Assembly (NCBI RefSeq): GCF_010122465.1 | Contig: NZ_WLZY01000010.1 | Coordinates: 124,001 to 188,000 of the forward strand | DNA length: 64,000 nucleotides | Reading direction: 5' to 3' | Source: Phytoactinopolyspora mesophila | GTDB taxonomy: Bacteria; Actinomycetota; Actinomycetes; Jiangellales; Jiangellaceae | Shown here: piece by piece, positions 24,367 to 32,694 of the stretch | Numbering within the stretch: position 1 is the first letter of the stretch | How the letters are laid out: the number at the start of each line of letters is the position of its first letter | The notes under the pieces: generated by a model | Database searches by the model: none | The model's input: the letters and a program-made list of their open reading frames with translations, nothing else | Told to the model about the DNA's origin: nothing | Translations under genes and position numbers: made by a program

Positions 24367-25584
24367 GCACCCGATGATGTCGTAGTTGAGAACGAAACGG
24401 CTGTTGGTTTTGTCGATGATGGTGCCGGACAGGTCAGTGTCCGGCGTACCCGCGCGGTAGACGGTCAGGTTGGGCTTTCGCTGGTCACGTTCGACTGACC
24501 AGGCGCGGACCTCGTTGCACAGCCGTTCGGTGAGCTTGGTTGCTGCTGGGCCGTGGCCGTACGCACCCAGCTCCCAGCGCGCGCCGTCGTCGGTTTCGCG
24601 GCGACGGGATGCCAGGTAGGCCATTGAGTCGCCGTCGACCAGTGCCGGGGCGCGGCACGCCTCTACCGGATCGCACACCTCGGGCGGGGTGCCGCCGGGT
24701 GCGTTGATGCGGCATACCCGGCGGTCGGTGACCGTCAGCCGCAGCCATACCCCGTCGTGGGGTTCGTCCCCGGCGATGGTCACGCCTGACCACGCAGTGA
24801 CGCGCGGCTGATCGAACACTCCTCGCAGCGCGTCCGGGTTCACGGCTTGGTCGCGGTCCCAGTGCACCGTGATCGTCTGGTCGTTGGTGATTGGAGCGGA
24901 GGTTTCACCTTCGCCCTCGCCGACGAGGTAGACGAATCCGCACAGCTCGATGGAGTCCGCTACGAGTCGGCCATCAGTGTAGGTGAACGCGACGCTTCGG
25001 GCCTGGCCACGCCAGCGCAGCGGCGCGACCACGCGTGCGCCGGGGGCGAGCTGGTCCCACCACGCGTTCGGGATGTCCCAGGGGGACACGGTGGCGATGA
25101 GTCGGTCATAGGGGGCGTTCTCGGGCACGCCTGCCGCACCGTCACCGGTGACCACTCGCACGTCGTCGTACCCGGCCGCATGGAGCGCGTGGGAGGCTTG
25201 AGCGGTCACGTCAGGGTCAATGTCGATCGTAGTTAGGCGCCCCGTCGGGCCAGTCAGCTCGGCGAGGAGGGATGCGTTGTAGCCGGTACCCGCGCCGATC
25301 TCCAACACTCGGCTACCGGGGGACACCTGGAGCTGGTCGAGCATCATCGCGACCACGAACGGCGCGGACGCGCACGATAGCGACGACCCGTCAGAGAACC
25401 GGTGGGTAATCACCGCGTTGTACGGGTCGTACGCCTTCTCCAACGGGGCCTCGGGCACGAACTCGTGCCGGGACGTGTCCCGTAGCACGCGCTCTACCTC
25501 GGGCCGCTTCGCCCAGCCCATTTTCTGCACTTTTTCGATCATGGTTACGCGGAGAGCGTCCAGGGTCGCCGTGTTCGTGGTCAT
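24259..25584 (-). CDS. PIMT-like O-methyltransferase of FxLD lanthipeptide type
   Basis: 441-aa protein of the PIMT-related FxLD-system methyltransferase group. Helical N-terminus with RHEFVPEAPLEKAYDPYNAV, the PIMT active loop SLSCASAPFVVAMML and the SAM motif RVLEIGAGTGYNASLLAEL (about residues 94-112). In related lanthipeptides (OlvSA) the enzyme methylates Asp, leading to isoAsp. The ATG at 25584 overlaps the stop of the lanC remnant (ATGA), and GAAAGGA lies upstream. After NSRFVLNYDIIGC the final 35 or so codons lie antisense to the APH-fold gene and look foreign, so the native C-terminus was probably lost. Substrate and dehydratase genes are absent. Confidence 0.82.
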   Translation of the reverse strand: MTTNTATLDALRVTMIEKVQKMGWAKRPEVERVLRDTSRHEFVPEAPLEKAYDPYNAVITHRFSDGSSLSCASAPFVVAMMLDQLQVSPGSRVLEIGAGTGYNASLLAELTGPTGRLTTIDIDPDVTAQASHALHAAGYDDVRVVTGDGAAGVPENAPYDRLIATVSPWDIPNAWWDQLAPGARVVAPLRWRGQARSVAFTYTDGRLVADSIELCGFVYLVGEGEGETSAPITNDQTITVHWDRDQAVNPDALRGVFDQPRVTAWSGVTIAGDEPHDGVWLRLTVTDRRVCRINAPGGTPPEVCDPVEACRAPALVDGDSMAYLASRRRETDDGARWELGAYGHGPAATKLTERLCNEVRAWSVERDQRKPNLTVYRAGTPDTDLSGTIIDKTNSRFVLNYDIIGCLPSDELIGEAVKRKHEVGIVAEDASIENPSNDQEL

Positions 25585-25957
25585 CGTGTCCTTTCAGCGT
25601 TGAGGAGGAGACAAGCGTCCCACTGCGTTCTTGGCGGTGTGTCGGCGGTCACGGCGAGCTGGGTGAGCAGCGCGCCGCTTTCGCCGACCAGCAGCCCGCG
25701 TTCGCGGGGTTCCTGATGTAGCGCGGTGGTGAGCCGGTCGATCAGGCGCGGCACGGCCGCCCGAATACGGTGGTCGTGTGCACCCGCGCGCCATGCGACG
25801 TAGACGAGCCCGGCCCAGCCGTGGCACAGCGACACATCCCCCAAGCGTGCGAGTTGGTTCGTCGGTGACACACCAAGCGAGGGTCTCGAGCGCGAGACGT
25901 TGCCGCTGGTGGTCGTTCAGGGCGAGCCCGACAAGGTGTTGGCCGTGTCGTCCAACC
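25581..25957 (-). pseudogene. lanC-like cyclase remnant
   Basis: Only the C-terminal part of a LanC lanthionine synthetase remains. One frame gives QHLVGLALNDHQRQRLALET and a shift near 25860-25870 leads to QLARLGDVSLCHGWAGLVYV, where CHG is the LanC zinc-ligand motif, ending TQWDACLLLN as LanC proteins do. The first roughly 250 residues are missing and at least one frameshift is present. The stop overlaps the methyltransferase start, showing the original operon order lanC-methyltransferase. Confidence 0.72.
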
Positions 25958-26445
25958 CGCTCCTGCACTCCATCAACGCCTCGTAGCGCTCCGACAACGG
26001 TGTCAACCTTGTGACCAGGGCCTCGGTCAGCAGGGTTTTCACGTCGCCAGAGCCATTCCGCCCGCCAGCGGCCCCACCCTCGTCTCATTCACCGCCTCAG
26101 CTTCACCGAAACGCTCTAACAACGTGAACACCGCTGCTGAGTCCGGGTCCTTCAGGGCATCTACCGGGACACTGTCAGTCGGAGTCCGACGAAGGAGCTT
26201 GCGCAGATTCGCCTCGGGAGCGAATAGCGGGATTGTGTTGCCGTAGGACTTACTCATCTTCCGCTCGTCCGTACCGGGCCGTGTATGCGCCAAGTCTTCC
26301 CGCGGGTGACTGGTGCCGGAACTTTCAGCTTGTACGGTGTCCGTAGACGTTATTGAACGTCTCAGCTATTTCGGCGCATACTCGACATACTGAAGTTGGT
26401 CTCGGCCGACCGGCACCAAGTCAGCCGCCATTCGAGACAACCTCC
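25958..26445 (-). pseudogene. trpS: Tryptophanyl-tRNA synthetase remnant
   Basis: Segments of TrpRS can be read in order on the minus strand, in changing frames. They are MAADLVPVGRDQLQYVEYA (near 26435-26380), AEIAETFNNVYGH (26375-26337), YKLKVPAP, ERKMSKSYGNTIPLFAPE (26258-26205), SAAVFTLLERF, then after another shift DVKTLLTEALVTRLTPLSER. The Rossmann N-terminus with HIGH is missing. The fragment runs directly into the lanC remnant around 25960, a fusion of two broken genes, and ends 13 bases from the tadC stop. It fills the otherwise gene-free 26.29-26.46 kb stretch. Confidence 0.8.
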
Positions 26446-26457
26446 AAGGCTCCAGGT

Positions 26458-27345
26458 TCAGACAATCGTGAGGGCTAGGGGAGTGGCAAAGATCAGTAGG
26501 AAAACGATGGTGGTCATAGCTACGGGGGCACTCGCTCGTTCGGTTCGCACACCTGCGGCTGCCTTGTCCTGTGTAAGCAACTCGTTGCGCATGTCGTGGG
26601 CGCGGGCCCGAAGGTTGTCATATACGGTGGCGCCCTCGACGGCCGCAAGACGCATGACGTCGCCGGCCTGCACGAGCTCAGGCAATCGAAGCTCTTCGCC
26701 GACGGCCCGCAACGCTTCCCAGGCCGAGGTACCTCGATAGCGAGAGCGGGCAAGTTCGTCCCGCAACCGGTGGAATACCCACGAATCTCCGACAGCCGCC
26801 GCATGCTCGAGGGCCTGAACTGGACCGGCACCGGCTGCACGTTCCAAGGCCACCAGGTCGATGTAACACGTCATCGCTCGTGAGAACTCTGCGCGGGCTC
26901 TCTTCGCGCCGTCGGCAACGTTGTAATAAGGGAGGAAGGACATCGCGAGCCCCAGCCCAACACCAACCACAGCCGGGATGACTACGGGCACGCCTATACC
27001 AGTCAGGGAAACAGCCAGGACGGCCGCCGGAGGCGTCACCAGCCCGACGAGAGCGAAGAGCACACGTTCCCCGAGGAAACGTGCGACGCTGATCCGAAGC
27101 AGACTAAGGTCACGGTGAGGAATGCTGATGATTGGCCACGCGCCTACACGTCGCGCCAGCACTTGGCCGACAAGCTCGGACAGACTCGAAGAACCACTCG
27201 CTAGCACTGCCGCCGGTCGGCGGACATTAGTCAGCCTGTCAACCGTGTCAGCCGCATGCGGGTGGCGAGGCAGAAGCTCACGAATGATGAGGATGGCTCC
27301 CAGTGCTGCCACCAGTCCTGAAGCAATGACCAGCCGCGTCGTCAT
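26458..27345 (-). CDS. tadC: TadC-like pilus assembly membrane protein
   Basis: 295-aa inner-membrane platform protein of the type II/Tad secretion family (GspF-like). Several hydrophobic segments: one at the N-terminus (VIASGLVAALGAILIIREL), two in the middle around VLFALVGLVTPPAAVLAVSL, and one at the C-terminus (MTTIVFLLIFATPLALTIV). The cytoplasmic loop carries EFSRAMTCYIDLVALERAAG, typical of TadB/TadC. The ATG overlaps the tadB stop (ATGA). It ends the motor operon. Confidence 0.85.
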   Translation of the reverse strand: MTTRLVIASGLVAALGAILIIRELLPRHPHAADTVDRLTNVRRPAAVLASGSSSLSELVGQVLARRVGAWPIISIPHRDLSLLRISVARFLGERVLFALVGLVTPPAAVLAVSLTGIGVPVVIPAVVGVGLGLAMSFLPYYNVADGAKRARAEFSRAMTCYIDLVALERAAGAGPVQALEHAAAVGDSWVFHRLRDELARSRYRGTSAWEALRAVGEELRLPELVQAGDVMRLAAVEGATVYDNLRARAHDMRNELLTQDKAAAGVRTERASAPVAMTTIVFLLIFATPLALTIV

Positions 27346-28235
27346 ATGGCACCGACGCCCTGGGTGGGGCCTTTAGCGCCCGCACCGAGAATCCGTGGCT
27401 GACGTGGTGTCTTGGTGATGCTACGCAGCCATACAAGACACAGCCCATACAGGGCGAGATAGACGGCGAGGATCATCTGTCCCAATGGTGTGCGGTAAGG
27501 CTCCGAATATGGCATCGCGAACAGGACCAACAGGACTGCGCTGGTAATCAGCGTGATGATCCTTGCGTTAGAACGGGGCCGTGCTTGCTCAGCCGATACG
27601 TCCCGCCGCATCCGGACGTCGTCGGCCACTGTATCGGCCAGCCCGGTGAGAACGCTGGATAGCTGGGCCCCTCGCCGCTGCGCTCCGAGGATGAGAGCGG
27701 AGGCGATGAGGTCGCCCGTCGGGTCGTCGAGATCGTCTGCGAATGCACGCAGGGCTTCGTCGGTCGACCAGCGTGCCTCCAGACGAGCGACGAGCCTGCC
27801 GACCTCAGTACGGATCGGCGCAGCCGTGGTGACCAGACTGGTACGGATAGCCTGCTCGATGCCGATCCCGGCGCCGATCACTCCAGCTAGATCTCGCGTC
27901 CATGCGCTCATCGCCTCCAGCCGAGCAATCTCAGCCTTGTCGCTCGTCGTTTGTAAGATGGCCGGAAGCCCCGCGACCGCAACTGGCATGACGACGATCG
28001 CCAAGATCCATCCGGTCATGAGCCAGATCAGCGCGCCGAAAATAGCCGCACCGACCACTGCTGCGCGCTGTCGCCGCTGAGCGGGGGAACCGCCGCTAAG
28101 CCGATCAATACGCGTGCGGAGCCGCCCCCCGCGCGGTTTGGATGGATCCTGCCGCACCGGAACAAGACCGGCGACAACAGCCCACGCACCGCCCAGCACG
28201 ACTATCGCGGTCAAGGCAGCCAGTAGAGGATTCAT
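27342..28235 (-). CDS. tadB: TadB-like pilus assembly membrane protein
   Basis: 297-aa GspF-family platform protein paired with TadC. An N-terminal helix, a central pair (AAIFGALIWLMTGWILAIVVMPVAVAG) and C-terminal helices flank the GspF domain with LEAMSAWTRDLAGVIGAGIG and LADTVADDVRMRRDVSAEQAR. Coupled at both ends by ATGA overlaps (with the ATPase upstream and tadC downstream). Confidence 0.85.
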   Translation of the reverse strand: MNPLLAALTAIVVLGGAWAVVAGLVPVRQDPSKPRGGRLRTRIDRLSGGSPAQRRQRAAVVGAAIFGALIWLMTGWILAIVVMPVAVAGLPAILQTTSDKAEIARLEAMSAWTRDLAGVIGAGIGIEQAIRTSLVTTAAPIRTEVGRLVARLEARWSTDEALRAFADDLDDPTGDLIASALILGAQRRGAQLSSVLTGLADTVADDVRMRRDVSAEQARPRSNARIITLITSAVLLVLFAMPYSEPYRTPLGQMILAVYLALYGLCLVWLRSITKTPRQPRILGAGAKGPTQGVGAI

Positions 28236-29755
28236 GCCTGCCCCGCTGGAGGGCGATAGCCATAATCGGCCAATTGAGCGACCCAGTTCGGAAAGGTGCC
28301 GGGCACCGCGTGCCCATTCGGGCCGGACAGAAACACGTCGGTCACCGCGGGCATGCCGTTCTCCCCGGGCTCGACAGCGATGACTTCGTCGACGTAGCGC
28401 ATCCGGGCAGCGGAACCGTCGGGCTGACGTACGTCACGCAGCTTGATGTGGACGATCAGGTCCACGTGGTGGGCGATCAGCCGGTAGGCGAACGAATCGG
28501 TGACACCGCTCTCAAGAGCGCATGTAGCCAGTCTCTGGATCGCGTCACGAGCGTCACGAGCATGGATCGTCGACAGTGAACCGGCTCCGGCTTGCATGAC
28601 CTTGAACATGGTCAACGCCTCCTTTCCCCGCACCTCACCAACGATCATCCGATTCAGGTTCATTCGAAGCGCCGCTTCAAGGAGGTCATCGAGACTGATC
28701 TCTCCGACGGCACGACCGTCAGGCCCACGCTCACCGCTGCCGGGCCGGGACTCGAGCGCGATGGGGTTACGTACTCGATGCCCCGGTAGCCGATCCAAGT
28801 GGAGTTCGTACTCCGTCTCGAAGGTCCCAATCTTCTCTGTTGGTTCAATAGATGCTGCCAGCGCCCGCACAAGCGTGGTCTTGCCGGAATTGGGTTCACC
28901 GGCGACTACGATGCTGCGTCGAGCTCGCACCGCCGCGTCAAGGAAGCGGGCTAGCTCAGGCGTGAGAGTCCCGCGGCCCTGGAGGTCCTCGAGCGTGAGG
29001 TCGACGAGCCGATGACGCCGGATGTTGACCACCGTCTGGCTAGCAACCCACCCGATGGCAGCCAACCGGTGCCCACCGTGCAGGTTCAGATGCAGAATAG
29101 GCGAGTTCTCAGTGAACGTGCGCTCAGCAGCACCGCCCCGACTTGCCAGAAAAGCGAGCATGTCGCGGAGCTCGTCCTCGCTGTCCGCGACAGGCGGCAA
29201 CTCCGTGAAATCGCCGTGATAATCGACGGTGACGACCTTGTCCGCACCGAACACCTCGATATTTTCTAAGCTCTCGTCGTCGACGAGCGGCTGCAGGCGG
29301 CCAAGGCCGAACAACGCATCGAAGATGGACTTTTCGAGCCTGGCCTGCTGGCTAGGTCCCATGCTGGTGCCGCTCGTCTGCATGGAGCGCCGAACATGCT
29401 CGTCGAGAATCTGAGAGATGATCTCTCGCCCGATCTCTCGTCGGCGCTCTTCGTCGATGGCGTCTAGATCGCGCAGCTGCTCGGCCAAACGGTCAGCCGC
29501 CAGGCGCCGGAACGCCCTCACCTGTGCCCAGTCGACCTCGCCGTCCGCTGTCTCGAGGTCCGAGTTGTTCCGGCTGCCGTAGCTGCCGTTCGCCTTCGCC
29601 GTGTGCCAAGTACCGCCAGGTCTTGACCCGGCTAGTGGGGCCAAGCGGCCATGGGGTGACGACTCGTACTGCTCGCTTGTATCTGGTGCGGCCGATCGGC
29701 GGAAGATCGGTAGGTCGGTGATCTCATTCGCTTTGTCGGAGGGCGTCTCAGCCAT
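28232..29755 (-). CDS. cpaF: CpaF/TadA-type secretion ATPase
   Basis: 507-aa VirB11/CpaF ATPase that powers pilus assembly. A disordered N-terminus (about 1-80) is followed by the N-terminal domain with LGRLQPLVDDESLENIEVFG, Walker A GEPNSGKTTLVRA (about 284-296), the Asp-box region around ETEYELHLDRLPGHRV, Walker B-like NRMIVGEVRG and the His box GSLSTIHARDARDAIQRL. All expected catalytic motifs are present. The start chosen is ATG 29755, which overlaps the cpaE stop by 8 bases; a longer frame to 29788 lies wholly inside cpaE. Confidence 0.92.
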   Translation of the reverse strand: MAETPSDKANEITDLPIFRRSAAPDTSEQYESSPHGRLAPLAGSRPGGTWHTAKANGSYGSRNNSDLETADGEVDWAQVRAFRRLAADRLAEQLRDLDAIDEERRREIGREIISQILDEHVRRSMQTSGTSMGPSQQARLEKSIFDALFGLGRLQPLVDDESLENIEVFGADKVVTVDYHGDFTELPPVADSEDELRDMLAFLASRGGAAERTFTENSPILHLNLHGGHRLAAIGWVASQTVVNIRRHRLVDLTLEDLQGRGTLTPELARFLDAAVRARRSIVVAGEPNSGKTTLVRALAASIEPTEKIGTFETEYELHLDRLPGHRVRNPIALESRPGSGERGPDGRAVGEISLDDLLEAALRMNLNRMIVGEVRGKEALTMFKVMQAGAGSLSTIHARDARDAIQRLATCALESGVTDSFAYRLIAHHVDLIVHIKLRDVRQPDGSAARMRYVDEVIAVEPGENGMPAVTDVFLSGPNGHAVPGTFPNWVAQLADYGYRPPAGQA

Positions 29756-30551
29756 GAACTCGTCCCCCCATAGGCGGCGCCACCACATGCTGGCGTCGTT
29801 GATAGATGCGGGACAGATCGTCTACCGCTGTCCGGGCGCTGCGCATGAGCGGCGACTTGTCGAAGCGTTGTCGGCTGTTAATCTCCTTGCCGCCGCTGAG
29901 ACGCTCAGCATTGACCGGATCCCACGCGATCGTCGACCAGACGGGGATACCTGTCGCCCGGCCGACTGCCGGAGCTGAGTGCGGTTGCCCTTCCCCCACG
30001 AGGACGGTGCCAACCCGGTCAACGGCGACGTCGGTGGGACCCCTGAGGTCGGCGGCATTGGCAGCGACTGACACAACATCGTCGAGCCGGGTGCGCGAAA
30101 CGGCGATGAACAGGTCGGCCCGTTCGAGCAGCGGATCTGGGCCAGAACGCATGCCGCGCCGGCCCGCGTCGATGATCACATCGATGCCGTGATTCGGAAG
30201 TCCCACCAGCAGCGCCCCCAAGGCGATCCAGAAGTCCTGGGTAAGGCTGATTCGTTGCGCGGCGCTGACCAGGCCGGGTAGCACAGCTCGGCTGGAATCC
30301 AACGGCAGCTCGATGGTGGACGCGCGGAGCGAGGTGAGGTTCAGCGCATTGTTGCGATACGCGACCGCCAGGTCGACGATGTTGGGTTCGGGACCAGCCT
30401 GGCCTCGGAGATGCCCAGCCTTGATGCTGCTTGAACCTGACACGTCCGCTTCGACGAGCAGTACAGCGCGTGGCCAGGCCAAGGCCAAGGCGAGCGCAGT
30501 AGTGGTGACCCCGGGCGCCCCACGTGTAGACGTAAGGGCCAGCACGGTCAC
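29748..30551 (-). CDS. CpaE/TadZ-like MinD-family protein
   Basis: 267-aa ParA/MinD-type protein that normally positions the Tad machinery. The Walker A region is degenerate (TSTRGAPGVTTTALALALAW: GVTTT where GKTT is expected), so ATP turnover may be altered or absent. It lacks the receiver-like N-terminal domain of long CpaE proteins. The GTG at 30551 overlaps the stop of cpaB (GTGA). Confidence 0.78.
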   Translation of the reverse strand: MTVLALTSTRGAPGVTTTALALALAWPRAVLLVEADVSGSSSIKAGHLRGQAGPEPNIVDLAVAYRNNALNLTSLRASTIELPLDSSRAVLPGLVSAAQRISLTQDFWIALGALLVGLPNHGIDVIIDAGRRGMRSGPDPLLERADLFIAVSRTRLDDVVSVAANAADLRGPTDVAVDRVGTVLVGEGQPHSAPAVGRATGIPVWSTIAWDPVNAERLSGGKEINSRQRFDKSPLMRSARTAVDDLSRIYQRRQHVVAPPMGGRVHG

Positions 30552-31276
30552 GGGTTGCCTCCGGTCTCAAGCGAGTCCAAGACGATACCGATCCGGCCGG
30601 TGGCGACCCGTGCGGCAAGGCCGGGCGCGGCATCGTGATCCACGAGCACGTTCACCACGATGTGGCCAGTATCGGTGTGCACGACGCTAGTCACCGTGGC
30701 GGGGATGGCCTCCGGATCACCGGACGGCGGGTCGCCGCCTTGACCCGGAGTGTCCACTACCCGCACAGGGTCCCCCGGAGTAATCGGCTCGGTGGGCAGC
30801 TGCGCGGGCGTGACCGCGACACCCACGACGGTCTGGCCCGCTGCCGGAATAAGGTATTCGGACACAGCTTCCGGAGTAAGCAAGTTCCCACGACTCAGGT
30901 CCACGGAAGCCCGTTGGCCGACGAGCTCGTTCAACCTGCTGGCCGCGACCAACTCCAGGCTGGGTTGCGGGGTTACTGCCGCGGTTGTCAGGTCGCTCGC
31001 CTGTATCACATGACCTCGAGGGACATCGGCCGCGATCGCGATCACCTGGACTGTATCGCTAGCCTGCTCCGCCAACATGTATGCGCCCCCGCCACCGAGT
31101 GCCAGGAGCGCCGCGCCCAGACCGATCAAGCCACGGCGACGCGCATATCGCATGCGGACGGCCGCGACCGGCCGGCCGCCAGCATCCTCACGCTGGTCAA
31201 CGTACTCTCCCGCTTGTTGATCATCGACACTGGTACTCACGGGCTCTCCTGCTTGGGAATCGTGCTGCGTGGCCAT
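30548..31276 (-). CDS. CpaB/RcpC-like SAF-domain pilus protein
   Basis: 242-aa bitopic protein. Basic residues then a transmembrane helix (GLIGLGAALLALGGGGAYML, about 49-68), then a SAF domain with AADVPRGHVIQASDL and VDLSRGNLLTPEAV. In Tad systems CpaB sits in the envelope near the pilus channel. ATG 31276 is preferred; an in-frame extension to 31525 has no ribosome site and overlaps the neighbouring gene. Confidence 0.82.
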   Translation of the reverse strand: MATQHDSQAGEPVSTSVDDQQAGEYVDQREDAGGRPVAAVRMRYARRRGLIGLGAALLALGGGGAYMLAEQASDTVQVIAIAADVPRGHVIQASDLTTAAVTPQPSLELVAASRLNELVGQRASVDLSRGNLLTPEAVSEYLIPAAGQTVVGVAVTPAQLPTEPITPGDPVRVVDTPGQGGDPPSGDPEAIPATVTSVVHTDTGHIVVNVLVDHDAAPGLAARVATGRIGIVLDSLETGGNP

Positions 31277-31386
31277 GAGAAGGGTGATCCGTCCGTCGCC
31301 GGACCGCTGGGCTACGACATCGGGATGATCGTAGCGTTCCCTTCGGGTGCATGGGCTCGACGCACTGTCACAGTCCTTGTCGACGC

Positions 31387-32166
31387 CTAAGCGCAGTGGC
31401 CGACGGCCGATACCGCCGATGCGAGTCTCCGCACTGCCCGGCTGCAACGCTGCCGCACCGTCGGCCAAGGCAGGCCTAGCTGATCGGCAACGGCGGCACC
31501 GCCGGCCTCGCCGGGAGCGGGACAATACACGCGCGTCAGCAAGGCCGCCTCGCTAGGAGTAATGACTCGCTGGTCTATCCCCCACGCGAGGACACCAAGC
31601 AGTTCAACTCCGGCATCGAGCGCAGCCTCCGGAACGGGCACGTCCAGATACGCCGGTTCAACCGGCAACTCCGCGCAGTTCGCCTGATGGAGGGTCCGGG
31701 CGAAGGTGCGCCTCGCGTCCAACGCGACGTTGGCGGCTATCCGGCGGCTTCGACGCCGGACGGGATAGACACGGATGACTTCCCACACGCCTGTGACCGA
31801 CGATGCTGACAGTTGGGACAGGTCTCCGCAAATCCCAGCCACGCCGGGCCGATACGCCCGAGCAGCGATTCGGACCGCATGGCCGAGCAGGATCTGGAGA
31901 ACGGTGCGCCCAGCGTCGTTAGCGGCGGCGTCGCGCTGAGCGGCTTCGATAAGTGCCCCCAATGCAGAATCAGCCCTCACCTGATCGGCATCGTCACGCA
32001 TAGCCGCTTTGGTCAAATCATGAATTTCGCCAAGTGTGCGGCAAGGTTGCAGGGCCGGAGTCTCGACAAGAGCCCTGGGCGCGGGGCGCCCCTGGAGCCG
32101 AAGCCAGTCGGCGTTGAGCTTGTCGATGATAGATGTCGCTGGCGTAGTTGCGGTCGATGCGGACAC
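31387..32166 (-). CDS. Sigma-factor-like HTH protein at head of Tad motor operon
   Basis: 259-aa protein with a C-terminal region resembling sigma-70 region 4: ITPSEAALLTRVYC followed by AVADQLGLPWPTVRQRCSRA. The N-terminal 150 residues lack an obvious region 2. The GTG at 32166 has a GAGGAG site. It could be a diverged ECF-type regulator of the pilus genes. Divergent genes start 213 bases away. Confidence 0.55.
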   Translation of the reverse strand: MSASTATTPATSIIDKLNADWLRLQGRPAPRALVETPALQPCRTLGEIHDLTKAAMRDDADQVRADSALGALIEAAQRDAAANDAGRTVLQILLGHAVRIAARAYRPGVAGICGDLSQLSASSVTGVWEVIRVYPVRRRSRRIAANVALDARRTFARTLHQANCAELPVEPAYLDVPVPEAALDAGVELLGVLAWGIDQRVITPSEAALLTRVYCPAPGEAGGAAVADQLGLPWPTVRQRCSRAVRRLASAVSAVGHCA

Positions 32167-32234
32167 GGCGGGCTCCTCAGTCGTGTGCGCGCGTCAGCGC
32201 GAACGGTTCGATGCGCCCAGCGCACCCAACCGGG

Positions 32235-32257
32235 GTTGCCCGATCGGTTGCCCGATC
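32235..32257. promoter_or_regulatory. 11-bp direct repeat in divergent promoter region
   Basis: GTTGCCCGATC occurs twice in tandem (32235-32245 and 32247-32257), one base apart, in the 213-bp spacer between the sigma-like gene (minus) and the gene at 32380 (plus). The 12-base periodicity suggests a regulator or sigma binding site; inferred from layout only. Confidence 0.35.
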
Positions 32258-32379
32258 CCGAATCACCAGTCAAATGACCAGAACTTCTGCGTCTCCTCGG
32301 AACAGGACCAACTGGCTTGTCACAACGTGTGTGATGCCGGGCTATCAGGAAACGAGTCCGACAGAAGGGACCGGTTGGG

Positions 32380-32694
32380 ATGGCAGACATCGTTCGTTCC
32401 CGGCGCCAGTTGCACCTTGCGGTGAAATCGCTGCGGGCGAAAAGCGAGCTCTACACAGCTATCGCCGAGCTAGGCGCGCACCCCATGGATAAGAAGGCAC
32501 CCAACGACATCAAACGCCTTCAAGAATGCGCCATCGTAGCGGCCGATGAACTGATCTACGAACTCAGGCGCGACGAACTGATGGCACTACTCGAGTCTGA
32601 CAAGGACCCTGCTGCCGAACATGGCAAACGCGACGTACCCTCCCCGCCACCACAGGGCCCTGACACCCCTGATCTCAGCGGAGGCGAGCGATGA
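32380..32694 (+). CDS. Hypothetical helical protein, 104 aa
   Basis: Unrecognised. An N-terminal helical region (VRSRRQLHLAVKSLRAKSEL, then KRLQECAIVAADELIYELRR) is followed by a Pro/Asp-rich tail. The ATG at 32380 follows a GGTTGGG stretch, and its stop overlaps the next gene's ATG (ATGA). Transcribed away from the Tad motor operon. Confidence 0.6.
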   Translation: MADIVRSRRQLHLAVKSLRAKSELYTAIAELGAHPMDKKAPNDIKRLQECAIVAADELIYELRRDELMALLESDKDPAAEHGKRDVPSPPPQGPDTPDLSGGER

